Positions 18,537 to 25,645 of a stretch of 64,000 nt of DNA are shown here, one piece after another. The stretch comes from a bacterium (GTDB lineage: Bacteria; Electryoneota; Electryoneia; Electryoneales; Electryoneaceae). The stretch is taken from NCBI GenBank assembly GCA_020444265.1, contig JAHLLH010000012.1, positions 45,538 to 109,537 of the forward strand. The letters run 5' to 3'. Positions within the stretch are counted from its first letter, which is position 1. Each line of letters opens with the position of its first letter. The position numbers were made by a program, and so were the translations under genes. Under the pieces are notes generated by a model. That model saw only the letters and a list, made by a program, of their open reading frames with translations, was not told the origin of the DNA and did no database searches.

Positions 18537-19613
18537 TTATCCCCTCAGTATCCCCTCGACAGGGTGTTTTCGGATCTGCTCTCGAGCGTGGGATGGGATG
18601 AGGTGTCCATAGAGTTCTGTGGTTGAAACGAGGCTGTGGCCGAGCCAGTCCGCGACGGTTTTCACGTCGATTCCTGCCAGCAAAGCGTGGCTGGCGAATG
18701 TGTGGCGCAACGTGTGGGGAGAAAGGTCGTCGGGCAGGTTTTTATGCTTTCTGACAGCTACGAACCGTTTATTTATCTGGTCTGCCTTGGGGCTGTAGTA
18801 CCAGAAGACCCTGTCCGAATCAGGGTTCCGGTCTGTTGCGACCTCCTTCAATAGTTTTTCAAGCTTCGTGCTGATCGGGAATGGCCTTCGCAGTTTTGTG
18901 CGCGAGTTCGGGTTTCCAAGCCATATCTCCTGGTGTTCCCAGTCGATGTCTCCCCATGTAAGTTCGAGGGCTTCATTTCGACGTGCGCCGGTTGCCAGAT
19001 AGAAGCGAATCAGCCTGTTTAGCCATGGCTTGTCCCTGGTGATCATCACCAAGAGGCGTATCTGACCACGAGTGAGGTATTGTGGCCTGCTGCGTGCACG
19101 TTTCGGGACAGCAAGGGGTTTTACGCCGTGAAAAGGGTTTGTGGTCAGTATTCCATGTTCATCGATTGAACGCTGAAAACTGGCACGTAGTGTGCGAAGG
19201 TTAAGATTGATCGTAGTAGGTCCATGATTAAGGGTGTCGCGGCAATAATTGATAAACTTTTCGACGTCATATCGGCTAATTGCGGAAATAGGACGGTTAT
19301 CCCCAAACCATCCCCCAAAAACAGATAAGGCATGTTCGGTTAGTTCGATTGTCTTTGGTTGCATTCGGCTTGCACACCACTGTGCATCTTTTTCGCTATA
19401 TTTCGCTATACTGATTGTGCTTTCTTCGTGTTTAATGGTTTGAGAGGCGGGGTCAATCCCGAGTGCCTCGAAATCTTGAAAGGCTACCTGGCGCTTGAGG
19501 GCGACCTTCCGGGTGGTTACGCCGATGGTGATGCGCTTATAGTTACCGTTCCATCGGTAAACATACCGCCACGATATGCCCTTATTTGTCTTTCGTGGCT
19601 CAAGATAGCCCAT
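18537..19613 (-). CDS. Phage integrase, tyrosine recombinase
   Basis: A 358-residue site-specific recombinase. The N-terminal part (about 1-65) is an arm-type DNA-binding region, a SAM-like core-binding domain follows (about 70-160), and the catalytic domain carries Arg211 (ATGARRNEAL), His300-x-x-Arg303 (HTLRHTF), His326 (LGHS) and the nucleophile Tyr335 (ELYGHL). It lies 117 bp from attL and reads towards it, the standard arrangement. ATG 19613 gives MGYLEPRKT; 17 further upstream codons are open. Its start is only 25 bp from a divergent small gene, so the two control regions overlap. Confidence 0.95.
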   Translation of the reverse strand: MGYLEPRKTNKGISWRYVYRWNGNYKRITIGVTTRKVALKRQVAFQDFEALGIDPASQTIKHEESTISIAKYSEKDAQWCASRMQPKTIELTEHALSVFGGWFGDNRPISAISRYDVEKFINYCRDTLNHGPTTINLNLRTLRASFQRSIDEHGILTTNPFHGVKPLAVPKRARSRPQYLTRGQIRLLVMITRDKPWLNRLIRFYLATGARRNEALELTWGDIDWEHQEIWLGNPNSRTKLRRPFPISTKLEKLLKEVATDRNPDSDRVFWYYSPKADQINKRFVAVRKHKNLPDDLSPHTLRHTFASHALLAGIDVKTVADWLGHSLVSTTELYGHLIPSHAREQIRKHPVEGILRG

Positions 19614-19637
19614 ATATAACCTATGAAAGGTGAAGCG

Positions 19638-19889
19638 ATGAATCTGGTCACAGCACTTCAGCACAGCCTTGATACGGTCGACGGTCTTCGTGAGTTACTT
19701 CAACTGGTAGATGACCCTGAAACAGCGTCTGCTGTTGTGTTGGTCCTGGAAGACGCAAAAGCGACGGCGGTGCATCTTCAGGGTTCTCTGTTGCCTGATG
19801 GAATGATCATAGATATCCGTCCGGCAACCACGTTGCCTGTTAATTCCCGTCCGCTTCGCGCTGTGAACTCGAATTGTTCCGATGGTTAA
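19638..19889 (+). CDS. Small hypothetical phage protein, 83 aa
   Basis: I do not recognise it. The sequence (MNLVTALQHSLDTVDGLREL) is helical at the N terminus with an acidic centre. AAAGGTGA precedes ATG 19638; an ATG at 19623 is also in frame. It diverges from the integrase and its last 50 bp overlap, tail to tail, the end of the leftward repressor-like gene, so the two genes are probably not expressed strongly together. Confidence 0.5.
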   Translation: MNLVTALQHSLDTVDGLRELLQLVDDPETASAVVLVLEDAKATAVHLQGSLLPDGMIIDIRPATTLPVNSRPLRAVNSNCSDG

Positions 19890-20505
19890 TTCGCCATGCG
19901 TGGATAATTTCTACCAGCACTTCCCGTCTGCACATCCACCCAGGTAGTTGCAGATCAATCAGCATCTGTGCCTCGTTTTGTGTGATGTTGTAGCGGCTGA
20001 GGGTGTCTGAATCCCGAAGGAATTCATCAAGTTTTCCTGGAATGGTGTGTGTCTTATCGTCGAGTTTATCCAGGTCGATTACTTCGTGTGAATCCAGCCG
20101 AGACTCTTTGTCGTCTCCGGTTGGGTGTGTACGTCTAATTTTGACACGACCAATAGTTGGGTTAGCAGTCACGGAAGGAAGCTGCAGGTGTCCGTCCTGA
20201 TCGCCTCTCTGCTTCCTCATATCCAGTTTGCGTTGAATGCGTTCTTCAGCATTGTTTGCAATCAGGTCGCTGGCGCTGACGCCGTATCGTGACTCAAGCC
20301 ATTCGGTCAGCTTCCACCATCGCTCTCCACCCATCCCCATCGTGCCGTCCGCCCATCGTTTATAGGAGGATGGCGCGACTGGTTTTCCTTCGGTGCCTAC
20401 CACTTGACGCAGGATGACTGCCGGTACCCCGATCTGGTTCGTAATCAGATCAAGGGCTCTCCTGATGATCGCGGGATCTCTTTCCGGGCTCGTGGCTCTT
20501 GACAT
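19840..20505 (-). CDS. Repressor-like phage regulator
   Basis: A 221-residue protein read leftward from the early control region, in the usual place of a lysogeny repressor. The first ~85 residues, with RRALDLITNQIGVPAVILRQ and SYKRWADGTMGMGGERWWKLTEWLESRYGV, are compatible with a helix-turn-helix. No S24 peptidase dyad is visible, so this would not be a self-cleaving CI protein. The start MSRATSPERD has AAAGG about 10 bases upstream; 24 further codons are open but cross the operator-like boxes. The call rests mainly on position and direction. Confidence 0.5.
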   Translation of the reverse strand: MSRATSPERDPAIIRRALDLITNQIGVPAVILRQVVGTEGKPVAPSSYKRWADGTMGMGGERWWKLTEWLESRYGVSASDLIANNAEERIQRKLDMRKQRGDQDGHLQLPSVTANPTIGRVKIRRTHPTGDDKESRLDSHEVIDLDKLDDKTHTIPGKLDEFLRDSDTLSRYNITQNEAQMLIDLQLPGWMCRREVLVEIIHAWRINHRNNSSSQREADGN

Positions 20506-20828
20506 CTTGCGTAGCCTTTGCGTAAACTGTGCGTAATTGCAGTTTGTCTTTGCGCAGGGGGCGCGGTGATCTATCAAAGGACAGGGTTTGAGGGCACCAC
20601 GGGTGCCGTCACGTACGAGGCTCGAGATCGGGTTTCATCCAATTGGATGCGCACCCCTGCGACCGATCTCTGTTCCTCGCACTTTGCCAGCCCCGTTCCG
20701 GATGCTTCCAGGCTCCCCGGAACGGGGCACTTTCGCTCTGTTGACCTAACGAAATGTATGGTTTTCGCAACGCGGTGGCAATTCAAACTCCTGCCTCGAT
20801 TTGAAATCCCAAAAACTGAGGTCGTGCA
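20506..20828. other. 323-bp early control region
   Basis: Besides the GCGTA boxes this holds a 12-bp perfect inverted repeat, GCCCCGTTCCGG (20690-20701) and CCGGAACGGGGC (20717-20728), with a 15-base loop, and a TTGACC at 20741 without a good -10. An open frame across it is not protein-like. No gene seen. Confidence 0.5.
20509..20535. promoter_or_regulatory. Three GCGTA boxes at exact 11-bp spacing (operator candidate)
   Basis: GCGTA occurs at 20509-20513, 20520-20524 and 20531-20535, and a related GCGCA at 20552. An 11-bp period puts all boxes on one face of the helix. They lie directly upstream of the leftward repressor-like gene and before the rightward early genes, where phage operators are expected. 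Confidence 0.55.
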
Positions 20829-21377
20829 ATGATCCGGCGTGACCTGGCACAAGATCCCCGTCCCTGGTGGCGTTTTCTGTCTGAAGAGGTATGGCCGAAC
20901 ATCCGTCTTCACCGGAAACTCGCAGAGCTACGTGATCGCTTCTCCGACAAGGGTGGGTCGTCGGAAGACCTGGCGCTTCACATGGGGTTGACAGTTCAGA
21001 AGCTTTACCCGCTTTGTGCGGATGCGCAGGCCCCTCGTCCGGACGGATGGTCGGGTCGTGTGATGATGTCTGTTTCCCACCTGGCCGTTTCCTACCTGCG
21101 CACGGGTGACCGTGCCGTGATCGACGCATTCCTCGATGCAATTGGTTTGATGCCTTCTGTCCCGAAACCGGAATCCGGTGTTGCGGACGGATCTGTCCTG
21201 GATGAATTGGGGGGCATGGTCGAGGAGTTGGGACGCGCGATCGCTGATGCGAACGGGGTGGATACCTCGATGGGGTTGAAGCGTCACCAGGACCGTCTTT
21301 GTTTGATCAAGGAATTGGTCGCGAGGTACGAAGGGGAACTGCTGGCGGCTGGTAAACGCATTGAGGCCTCGCGGTGA
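20829..21377 (+). CDS. Early phage regulator, CII (CP76)-like
   Basis: A 182-residue protein opening the rightward early operon. The pattern KLAELRDRFSDKGGSSEDLALHMG, then MSVSHLAVSYLRTGDRAVIDAFLDAIGL, then a long helical tail (LGGMVEELGRAIADANGV) resembles the CP76/CII phage regulator family, which has an N-terminal helix-turn-helix and a helical C-terminal half. The resemblance is by eye and moderate. It ends in a GTGA overlap with the next gene, so it is translationally coupled to it. It probably controls the switch between early and lysogenic transcription. Confidence 0.5.
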   Translation: MIRRDLAQDPRPWWRFLSEEVWPNIRLHRKLAELRDRFSDKGGSSEDLALHMGLTVQKLYPLCADAQAPRPDGWSGRVMMSVSHLAVSYLRTGDRAVIDAFLDAIGLMPSVPKPESGVADGSVLDELGGMVEELGRAIADANGVDTSMGLKRHQDRLCLIKELVARYEGELLAAGKRIEASR

Positions 21378-21628
21378 GTGCGGTCGAAAAACATATCCCT
21401 GTGTTGACTGCGGACCAGGTGGCGGCGTTGCGCAAGATGGTCCAAGTGACCAGCCAGCAGGCAGCGTGGATGTGTGGGTATTCGGATCCGCAGACGATCA
21501 ACGATGCGGCGAATGCGGGCGAACTGCCCTTCATCGCGAATGGTCGTCACCGCTACTACCGTCCGCAGGACCTGGACGATTGGGCTGAGTCGCGGAAGCA
21601 GCGGATGAATGTCGTGGGTGTCCGTTAA
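21374..21628 (+). CDS. Small helix-turn-helix protein, excisionase-like
   Basis: An 84-residue protein starting at GTG 21374, four bases inside the preceding gene. TSQQAAWMCGYSDPQTINDA followed by AGELPFIANGRHRYYRPQDLDDW is the MerR/excisionase-type winged helix: a helix-turn-helix, then a basic wing, then an RxxDLxxW end. Such proteins bind DNA as Xis, Cox or transcription regulators. Position among early genes fits either role. Confidence 0.65.
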   Translation: MSAVEKHIPVLTADQVAALRKMVQVTSQQAAWMCGYSDPQTINDAANAGELPFIANGRHRYYRPQDLDDWAESRKQRMNVVGVR

Positions 21629-21645
21629 GTCGGTTAGGAGGCTCT

Positions 21646-21930
21646 ATGGGGTTGCGTGACAAAATCGTCAAACATGGATCGTTTCGATACACCCCGATTG
21701 GCAACGGGTTCATGTGTGTCGTCGCAGGGGTCGAAACGGCAGAAGTCGCCCCGTATGAATACGGGTGGCTGTTCAATCAGCTGACCACATTGCACGCCGA
21801 AGATGGCTGGAAAGAGGTTGCAACGCCTTCCAGTCGTTCCCTTTTGAAGCTGCCCGTGAAGGATTTGCGCCGTCTCTCGATGATGGGTTTGAAAATCAAG
21901 CGGTATGTGAACGAACGGGTGCCGGCATGA
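21646..21930 (+). CDS. Hypothetical phage protein, 94 aa
   Basis: Not recognised. A TAGGAGG ribosome site precedes ATG 21646. The protein (MGLRDKIVKHGSFRYTPIGN) is mixed alpha/beta with no membrane segment. It overlaps the next gene by ATGA, so it belongs to the coupled early operon. Confidence 0.65.
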   Translation: MGLRDKIVKHGSFRYTPIGNGFMCVVAGVETAEVAPYEYGWLFNQLTTLHAEDGWKEVATPSSRSLLKLPVKDLRRLSMMGLKIKRYVNERVPA

Positions 21931-22313
21931 CCTCCTGGACCGACGAACTGGCTTATCTGCAATCGAGAGCGCGGGCCTGCCTGCGTCGTGAATGCAAGCG
22001 GTCGTCGATTGCAGCGGTGGCGCAGGCGCTCGGGTTGGACCCCAAGGCGGTCTGGTATCAGCGGGCGGGCAGCCTTCGTACGAAAGCGATAGAAGATGCT
22101 TTGACGTTTGGCGAGCGGGGTGATGCGGATCGGTTTGATGTGTTTGTGACAGGTCTGCAGGGTGTGGTGGTTTCCAATGTTCGAGCCTTCGTCGATCGAG
22201 GATTGCATGCAGTAACAGTATTGAAGTTTGCCACAGATCCCTATGGCAGTCAGGGACGTACCCTGGCGAAGGTCGCCAGGATCGCAGACGAGATCGAAGG
22301 AGAAGAACGATGA
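21927..22313 (+). CDS. Hypothetical phage protein, 128 aa
   Basis: Not recognised with certainty. The start ATG 21927 overlaps the previous stop (ATGA). Residues about 20-45 (KRSSIAAVAQALGLDPKAVW) look like a DNA-binding helix-turn-helix, so a small regulator is possible. It ends in a further ATGA overlap with the next gene. Confidence 0.6.
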   Translation: MTSWTDELAYLQSRARACLRRECKRSSIAAVAQALGLDPKAVWYQRAGSLRTKAIEDALTFGERGDADRFDVFVTGLQGVVVSNVRAFVDRGLHAVTVLKFATDPYGSQGRTLAKVARIADEIEGEER

Positions 22314-22648
22314 AGACGTGGAAAGTACCCGCCTACGAGGCGGACAGGAAGGCAAACGGCGGCACGATTGAGGGTGACCTCAGTTTTGATGGTGCCGCGC
22401 AGGTTGGCGATGGCACGATTCGTGTCGAGGGTGCCGGGAACTTGGATTCCCTCTCGTTGCCAGGTGTTGGCAACATCGGTGGTCCAGACGAAACGACCGT
22501 CAACCATGCCGACTGGAATATCACCGAGGAGCAGTTCAAGACCGCGCGTGATGCCTGTACTGGTTCGCCGGGTTCTTGCAGCGGCGGGGTAACCTGCAGC
22601 TCGGGATCGAATCTGTTGGTCAACAACGAAAACCACTACGCGGTGTAG
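22310..22648 (+). CDS. Hypothetical phage protein, 112 aa
   Basis: Not recognised. A Gly/Asp/Asn-rich protein with little helix and a C-terminal Cys-containing segment (DACTGSPGSCSGGVTCSSGS). That four-cysteine cluster could bind a metal. It starts in an ATGA overlap with the preceding gene. Confidence 0.55.
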   Translation: MKTWKVPAYEADRKANGGTIEGDLSFDGAAQVGDGTIRVEGAGNLDSLSLPGVGNIGGPDETTVNHADWNITEEQFKTARDACTGSPGSCSGGVTCSSGSNLLVNNENHYAV

Positions 22649-22692
22649 TGGAAAGTGCCCGTCTTTCGGGGCGGGCCGCCTGGGGAGGCGGT

Positions 22693-23247
22693 ATGCGCGG
22701 ACATCTGATCTATTGGGGTGGTGGAATTCTGGCTGCGGCATTGTGGTGGCCGTCACCACTGGGTGGGTTGCTTCTGGCTGGTGCGGTGATCGATGCGGTT
22801 GCGTTCCGGTTTGGAAATCCCCGTCGAAACGTTGCGTTGATGGCCGGGATGCTGGGAATCGAACTGGTAACCATCCTGACGCTGGTCGCGGGGGTAGCGG
22901 GCGACCGGATCGACGAATTCAGCTATGCGTTGCTGGCGGGTGCATGGGGGTTAGTGCGCGGCATGATCGCGTACAGGGTCAGGTCTACGCTGGAAGATTT
23001 GACCAACCTGTGGCGTCTGATGATGCGTGAATTGAGCCCTGTAGCTGAAGCGGCTGTGATCGGCGCGGGGTTTGTCTGGCTGCGTGGTGACCTGCAGGAT
23101 GGGCTCGGATTGCTGATCTATGGTGCGATAGGCGTGTTCCAGGCGTTGGTCTACGATGCGCCTGCGGTACGGCGTGACCTGGCGCGGATTCGCGTGTGGG
23201 CGCTGGTGGTGGTCGGGCTGGTGGGCTGGCTGTTGGAGGTGGCATGA
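22693..23247 (+). CDS. Membrane protein of unknown function
   Basis: A 184-residue integral membrane protein with four to six hydrophobic segments, for example LIYWGGGILAAALWWP, LGGLLLAGAVIDAVAF, LGIELVTILTLVAGVAG and VWALVVVGLVGWLLEV. GGGGAGG precedes ATG 22693. An upstream open extension of 39 codons overlaps the previous gene and is rejected. Found in an early region it could be a superinfection-exclusion or host-membrane effector; this is a guess. Confidence 0.65.
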   Translation: MRGHLIYWGGGILAAALWWPSPLGGLLLAGAVIDAVAFRFGNPRRNVALMAGMLGIELVTILTLVAGVAGDRIDEFSYALLAGAWGLVRGMIAYRVRSTLEDLTNLWRLMMRELSPVAEAAVIGAGFVWLRGDLQDGLGLLIYGAIGVFQALVYDAPAVRRDLARIRVWALVVVGLVGWLLEVA

Positions 23248-23456
23248 GGAAGGAAGTGTGTCCTGAAGAAATGGCTCGCGCGTTTGTTCGTCACTTCGGG
23301 CTTGCCATTCCTATTGGCCGTGTCGGTGACGAACGGCCAGATAGGTCATATGCAGAAGCCAGGGCTGCGAGAGCCTTTCATGAGGGTAAGAAACAAAGCG
23401 TCCGAAAGGCGTTAGATAGCCTTGGCAAGAAGCCTGTGAAGGGTGGTGAGGTATGA
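23244..23456 (+). CDS. Hypothetical phage protein, 70 aa
   Basis: Not recognised. A basic protein (MRKEVCPEEMARAFVRHFGL) with a Lys/Arg-rich C terminus (KKQSVRKALDSLGKKPVKGG), which may bind nucleic acid. It overlaps both neighbours by ATGA. Confidence 0.55.
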   Translation: MRKEVCPEEMARAFVRHFGLAIPIGRVGDERPDRSYAEARAARAFHEGKKQSVRKALDSLGKKPVKGGEV

Positions 23457-24487
23457 GCACGGGAATTCAGTGGACGGACGAGACTTGGAACCCGATGACG
23501 GGCTGCACGAAGGTGAGTGAAGGGTGTCGGAATTGTTATGCGGAACGTGATGCAAAACGTTTCCAGCACAACACCCAGCCGAAGATTGCAGCAAAGTACC
23601 GCAACGGCTTCCGGCCAACCTTCCACCCGGATGTGTTGGCGAAGCCGCTTCACTGGACGAAGCCGCGCAGGGTGTTTGTGTGCAGCATGTCGGACCTGTT
23701 TCACGAGGCGTTCGGCTTCGAAGAAATCGCGGCGGTGTTCGGGGTGATGGCGGCTTGCCCGCAGCACCAGTTCCAGGTGCTGACGAAGCGCCCGGATCGG
23801 ATGAAGGGGTGGTTCGAGTGGTTGGTGCAGCAGGCGGAACGGGCTTTGACAGTATTCCCCGACGATTCCCCCGAGTGGCGGATTCATCATCTGTTGCGTG
23901 CGGCGAACCTACGCGCGGGAAACAGCGAGATTGCCACGCACCGTCGCCTGGACGCTGCTGGCAATGACACGCCGTGGCCGTTGCAGAATGTTTGGGTGGG
24001 AGTAACGGTGGAGAACCAGGCGGCGGCGGATGAACGGATCCCGCTTTTGCTGGAAACGCCTGCGGCGGTTCGGTTCCTGTCGTGTGAGCCGCTGATCGGG
24101 CCGCTGGATATTCCGCAGGATGCTGTTTATCGCTACAAGTCGGTGGTGTCAGGACTTCGCTACACACATCCCGGTGCTGCTGGCGACCACGATGTTCTTC
24201 CTGGCATCGACTGGGTGATTGCGGGTGGGGAATCGGGGCCGAAGGCACGGCCCAGCCATCCGGATTGGTTCCGGACGTTGCGTGATCAGTGCCAGGCGGC
24301 GGGGGTGTCGTTCTTTTTCAAGCAGTGGGGACGGTGGGTGCCTGACTTCGACAGTAAAACGTTCAAGGATGGGCGTCGTTCTTTTCGGTGGGGCGATTTC
24401 ATTATGCACTCAGTTGGGAAGAAAAAGGCGGGGCGGGAGTTGGACGGGCGGACGTGGGATGAATACCCGGAAGGGGGTGTGCGGTGA
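23453..24487 (+). CDS. Phage Gp37/Gp68-like protein (DUF5131)
   Basis: A 344-residue member of the DUF5131 family, common in phages and often annotated Gp37/Gp68. It starts IQWTDETWNPMTGC and has a cysteine cluster Cys18/Cys25/Cys28 (GCTKVSEGCRNCYAE), suited to an iron-sulfur cluster. It continues with FVCSMSDLFHEAF, TKRPDRM, NVWVGVTVEN, LSCEPLIGPLD and WVIAGGESGPKARP, all typical. Some authors compare the family to radical SAM proteins; the reaction is unknown. It is coupled to both neighbours by 4-bp overlaps. Confidence 0.9.
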   Translation: MSTGIQWTDETWNPMTGCTKVSEGCRNCYAERDAKRFQHNTQPKIAAKYRNGFRPTFHPDVLAKPLHWTKPRRVFVCSMSDLFHEAFGFEEIAAVFGVMAACPQHQFQVLTKRPDRMKGWFEWLVQQAERALTVFPDDSPEWRIHHLLRAANLRAGNSEIATHRRLDAAGNDTPWPLQNVWVGVTVENQAAADERIPLLLETPAAVRFLSCEPLIGPLDIPQDAVYRYKSVVSGLRYTHPGAAGDHDVLPGIDWVIAGGESGPKARPSHPDWFRTLRDQCQAAGVSFFFKQWGRWVPDFDSKTFKDGRRSFRWGDFIMHSVGKKKAGRELDGRTWDEYPEGGVR

Positions 24488-25629
24488 GTGGTGTGAAGGT
24501 GACCATGGCGCTGGAAACGTTGAAGGATGTGGTGAAATCGGCAGCGTCTGCGGTGTCGAAAAAGGCAACATTGCCCATCCTGAAGTACCTGCACCTGAAG
24601 ATCTATCAGCAGGTAGGCACCGCTGATGGGGTGATCGAGGTACGTGCGACGGACCTCGAAGTTACGTTGACAGCCCGTGTCCAGTTCGATGGGATCGAGG
24701 TCGAGCAGCAGGGTGAGGTGGTGGTGGAAGCCGAACGTTTCCAGCGTCTGCTGGGCGAACTGTCCGCTGAATCGGTCCACCTGTCGGTGGGGAAGGATGA
24801 AACCTTGTTGAGGGTTGCAGCGGATGAGGGGGAGTACCAGATCCCGGTGATCGCTGCGGCGGAATTTCCGCAACCACCTGACCTGCCAGACCGTGCCGTG
24901 GCGGTGCTGCCGGCACGTCAGCTTGCCTCCTTGATCGAAGCAACGGATTTTTGCATCTCGAACGACGAACTGCGGCCCGCATTGACCGGGATCTATATCC
25001 GATTCGAGGGGCTTGGCCTGGTGGCTGTCGCGACCGATGGCCATCGTCTCGCGAAAGTGGTCGGGTCAAAGGTGGATGCGGGTGAATTTGAGGAGATGAT
25101 CCTGCCGAAGAAAACGGCAGGACTGATCCGTCGCTTCCTGCCGGACGATGGCGATGTGACCTTCCACTTGGGCACCACGCAACTTGCTGTGACTTTACCG
25201 GATGTGCAGATCCAAAGTCGTCTGATCGAAGGGCGGTACCCGAACTACGGGACCGTGATCCCGGAGGGTGGGCTACCGTTGACGGTGAACCGTGACGACC
25301 TGGTCGCGGCGGTCAAGCGGTCGAAAATTTTTGCGAATCCTGTCAATCACCAGGTGGTGCTGTCGTTGGATGACGACAAGGTCGTGGTGATGGCTGAAGA
25401 TGCCGAGGCGGGTGGCAAGGGTGCGTCCCCGATCGATGGCGGTTGGGGTGGCGAGCCGATGACGATGGGGTTCAATGCTGAATACCTGCTGTCTGCCTTG
25501 AAACACATCCCCACTGACGATGTGCAGCTTCGAATCACAGACCCGCAGAAGGCGGCTGTGCTGGTGCCTGCTGACGAAGTTGATGGCTTCCAGTACCTGA
25601 TCGTCGTGATGCCGGTCCGTCTGACTTAA
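24484..25629 (+). CDS. dnaN: Phage-encoded DNA polymerase III beta sliding clamp
   Basis: A 381-residue clamp of full length. Three clamp domains can be followed: TLPILKYLHLKI and RATDLEVTL in domain 1, IEATDFCISNDELRPALTG and VAVATDGHRLAKV in domain 2, and EGRYPNYGTVIPE and FNAEYLLSALKHI in domain 3, ending in YLIVVMPVRLT, as clamps do. It would tether a polymerase to DNA. No phage polymerase is seen nearby, so it should recruit the host polymerase. The GTG start overlaps the DUF5131 stop. The C terminus MPVR matches chromosomal clamps. Confidence 0.93.
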   Translation: MSGVKVTMALETLKDVVKSAASAVSKKATLPILKYLHLKIYQQVGTADGVIEVRATDLEVTLTARVQFDGIEVEQQGEVVVEAERFQRLLGELSAESVHLSVGKDETLLRVAADEGEYQIPVIAAAEFPQPPDLPDRAVAVLPARQLASLIEATDFCISNDELRPALTGIYIRFEGLGLVAVATDGHRLAKVVGSKVDAGEFEEMILPKKTAGLIRRFLPDDGDVTFHLGTTQLAVTLPDVQIQSRLIEGRYPNYGTVIPEGGLPLTVNRDDLVAAVKRSKIFANPVNHQVVLSLDDDKVVVMAEDAEAGGKGASPIDGGWGGEPMTMGFNAEYLLSALKHIPTDDVQLRITDPQKAAVLVPADEVDGFQYLIVVMPVRLT

Positions 25630-25645
25630 TCCCACGGGAACACGC

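Noticed and set aside
20518..20832. 104-codon frame in the early control region
   Set aside because: Starts at a TTG inside the GCGTA boxes and has no family resemblance.
22576..22692. N-terminal extension of the membrane protein at 22693
   Set aside because: Overlaps the previous gene out of frame and lacks a ribosome site; GGGGAGG supports ATG 22693.
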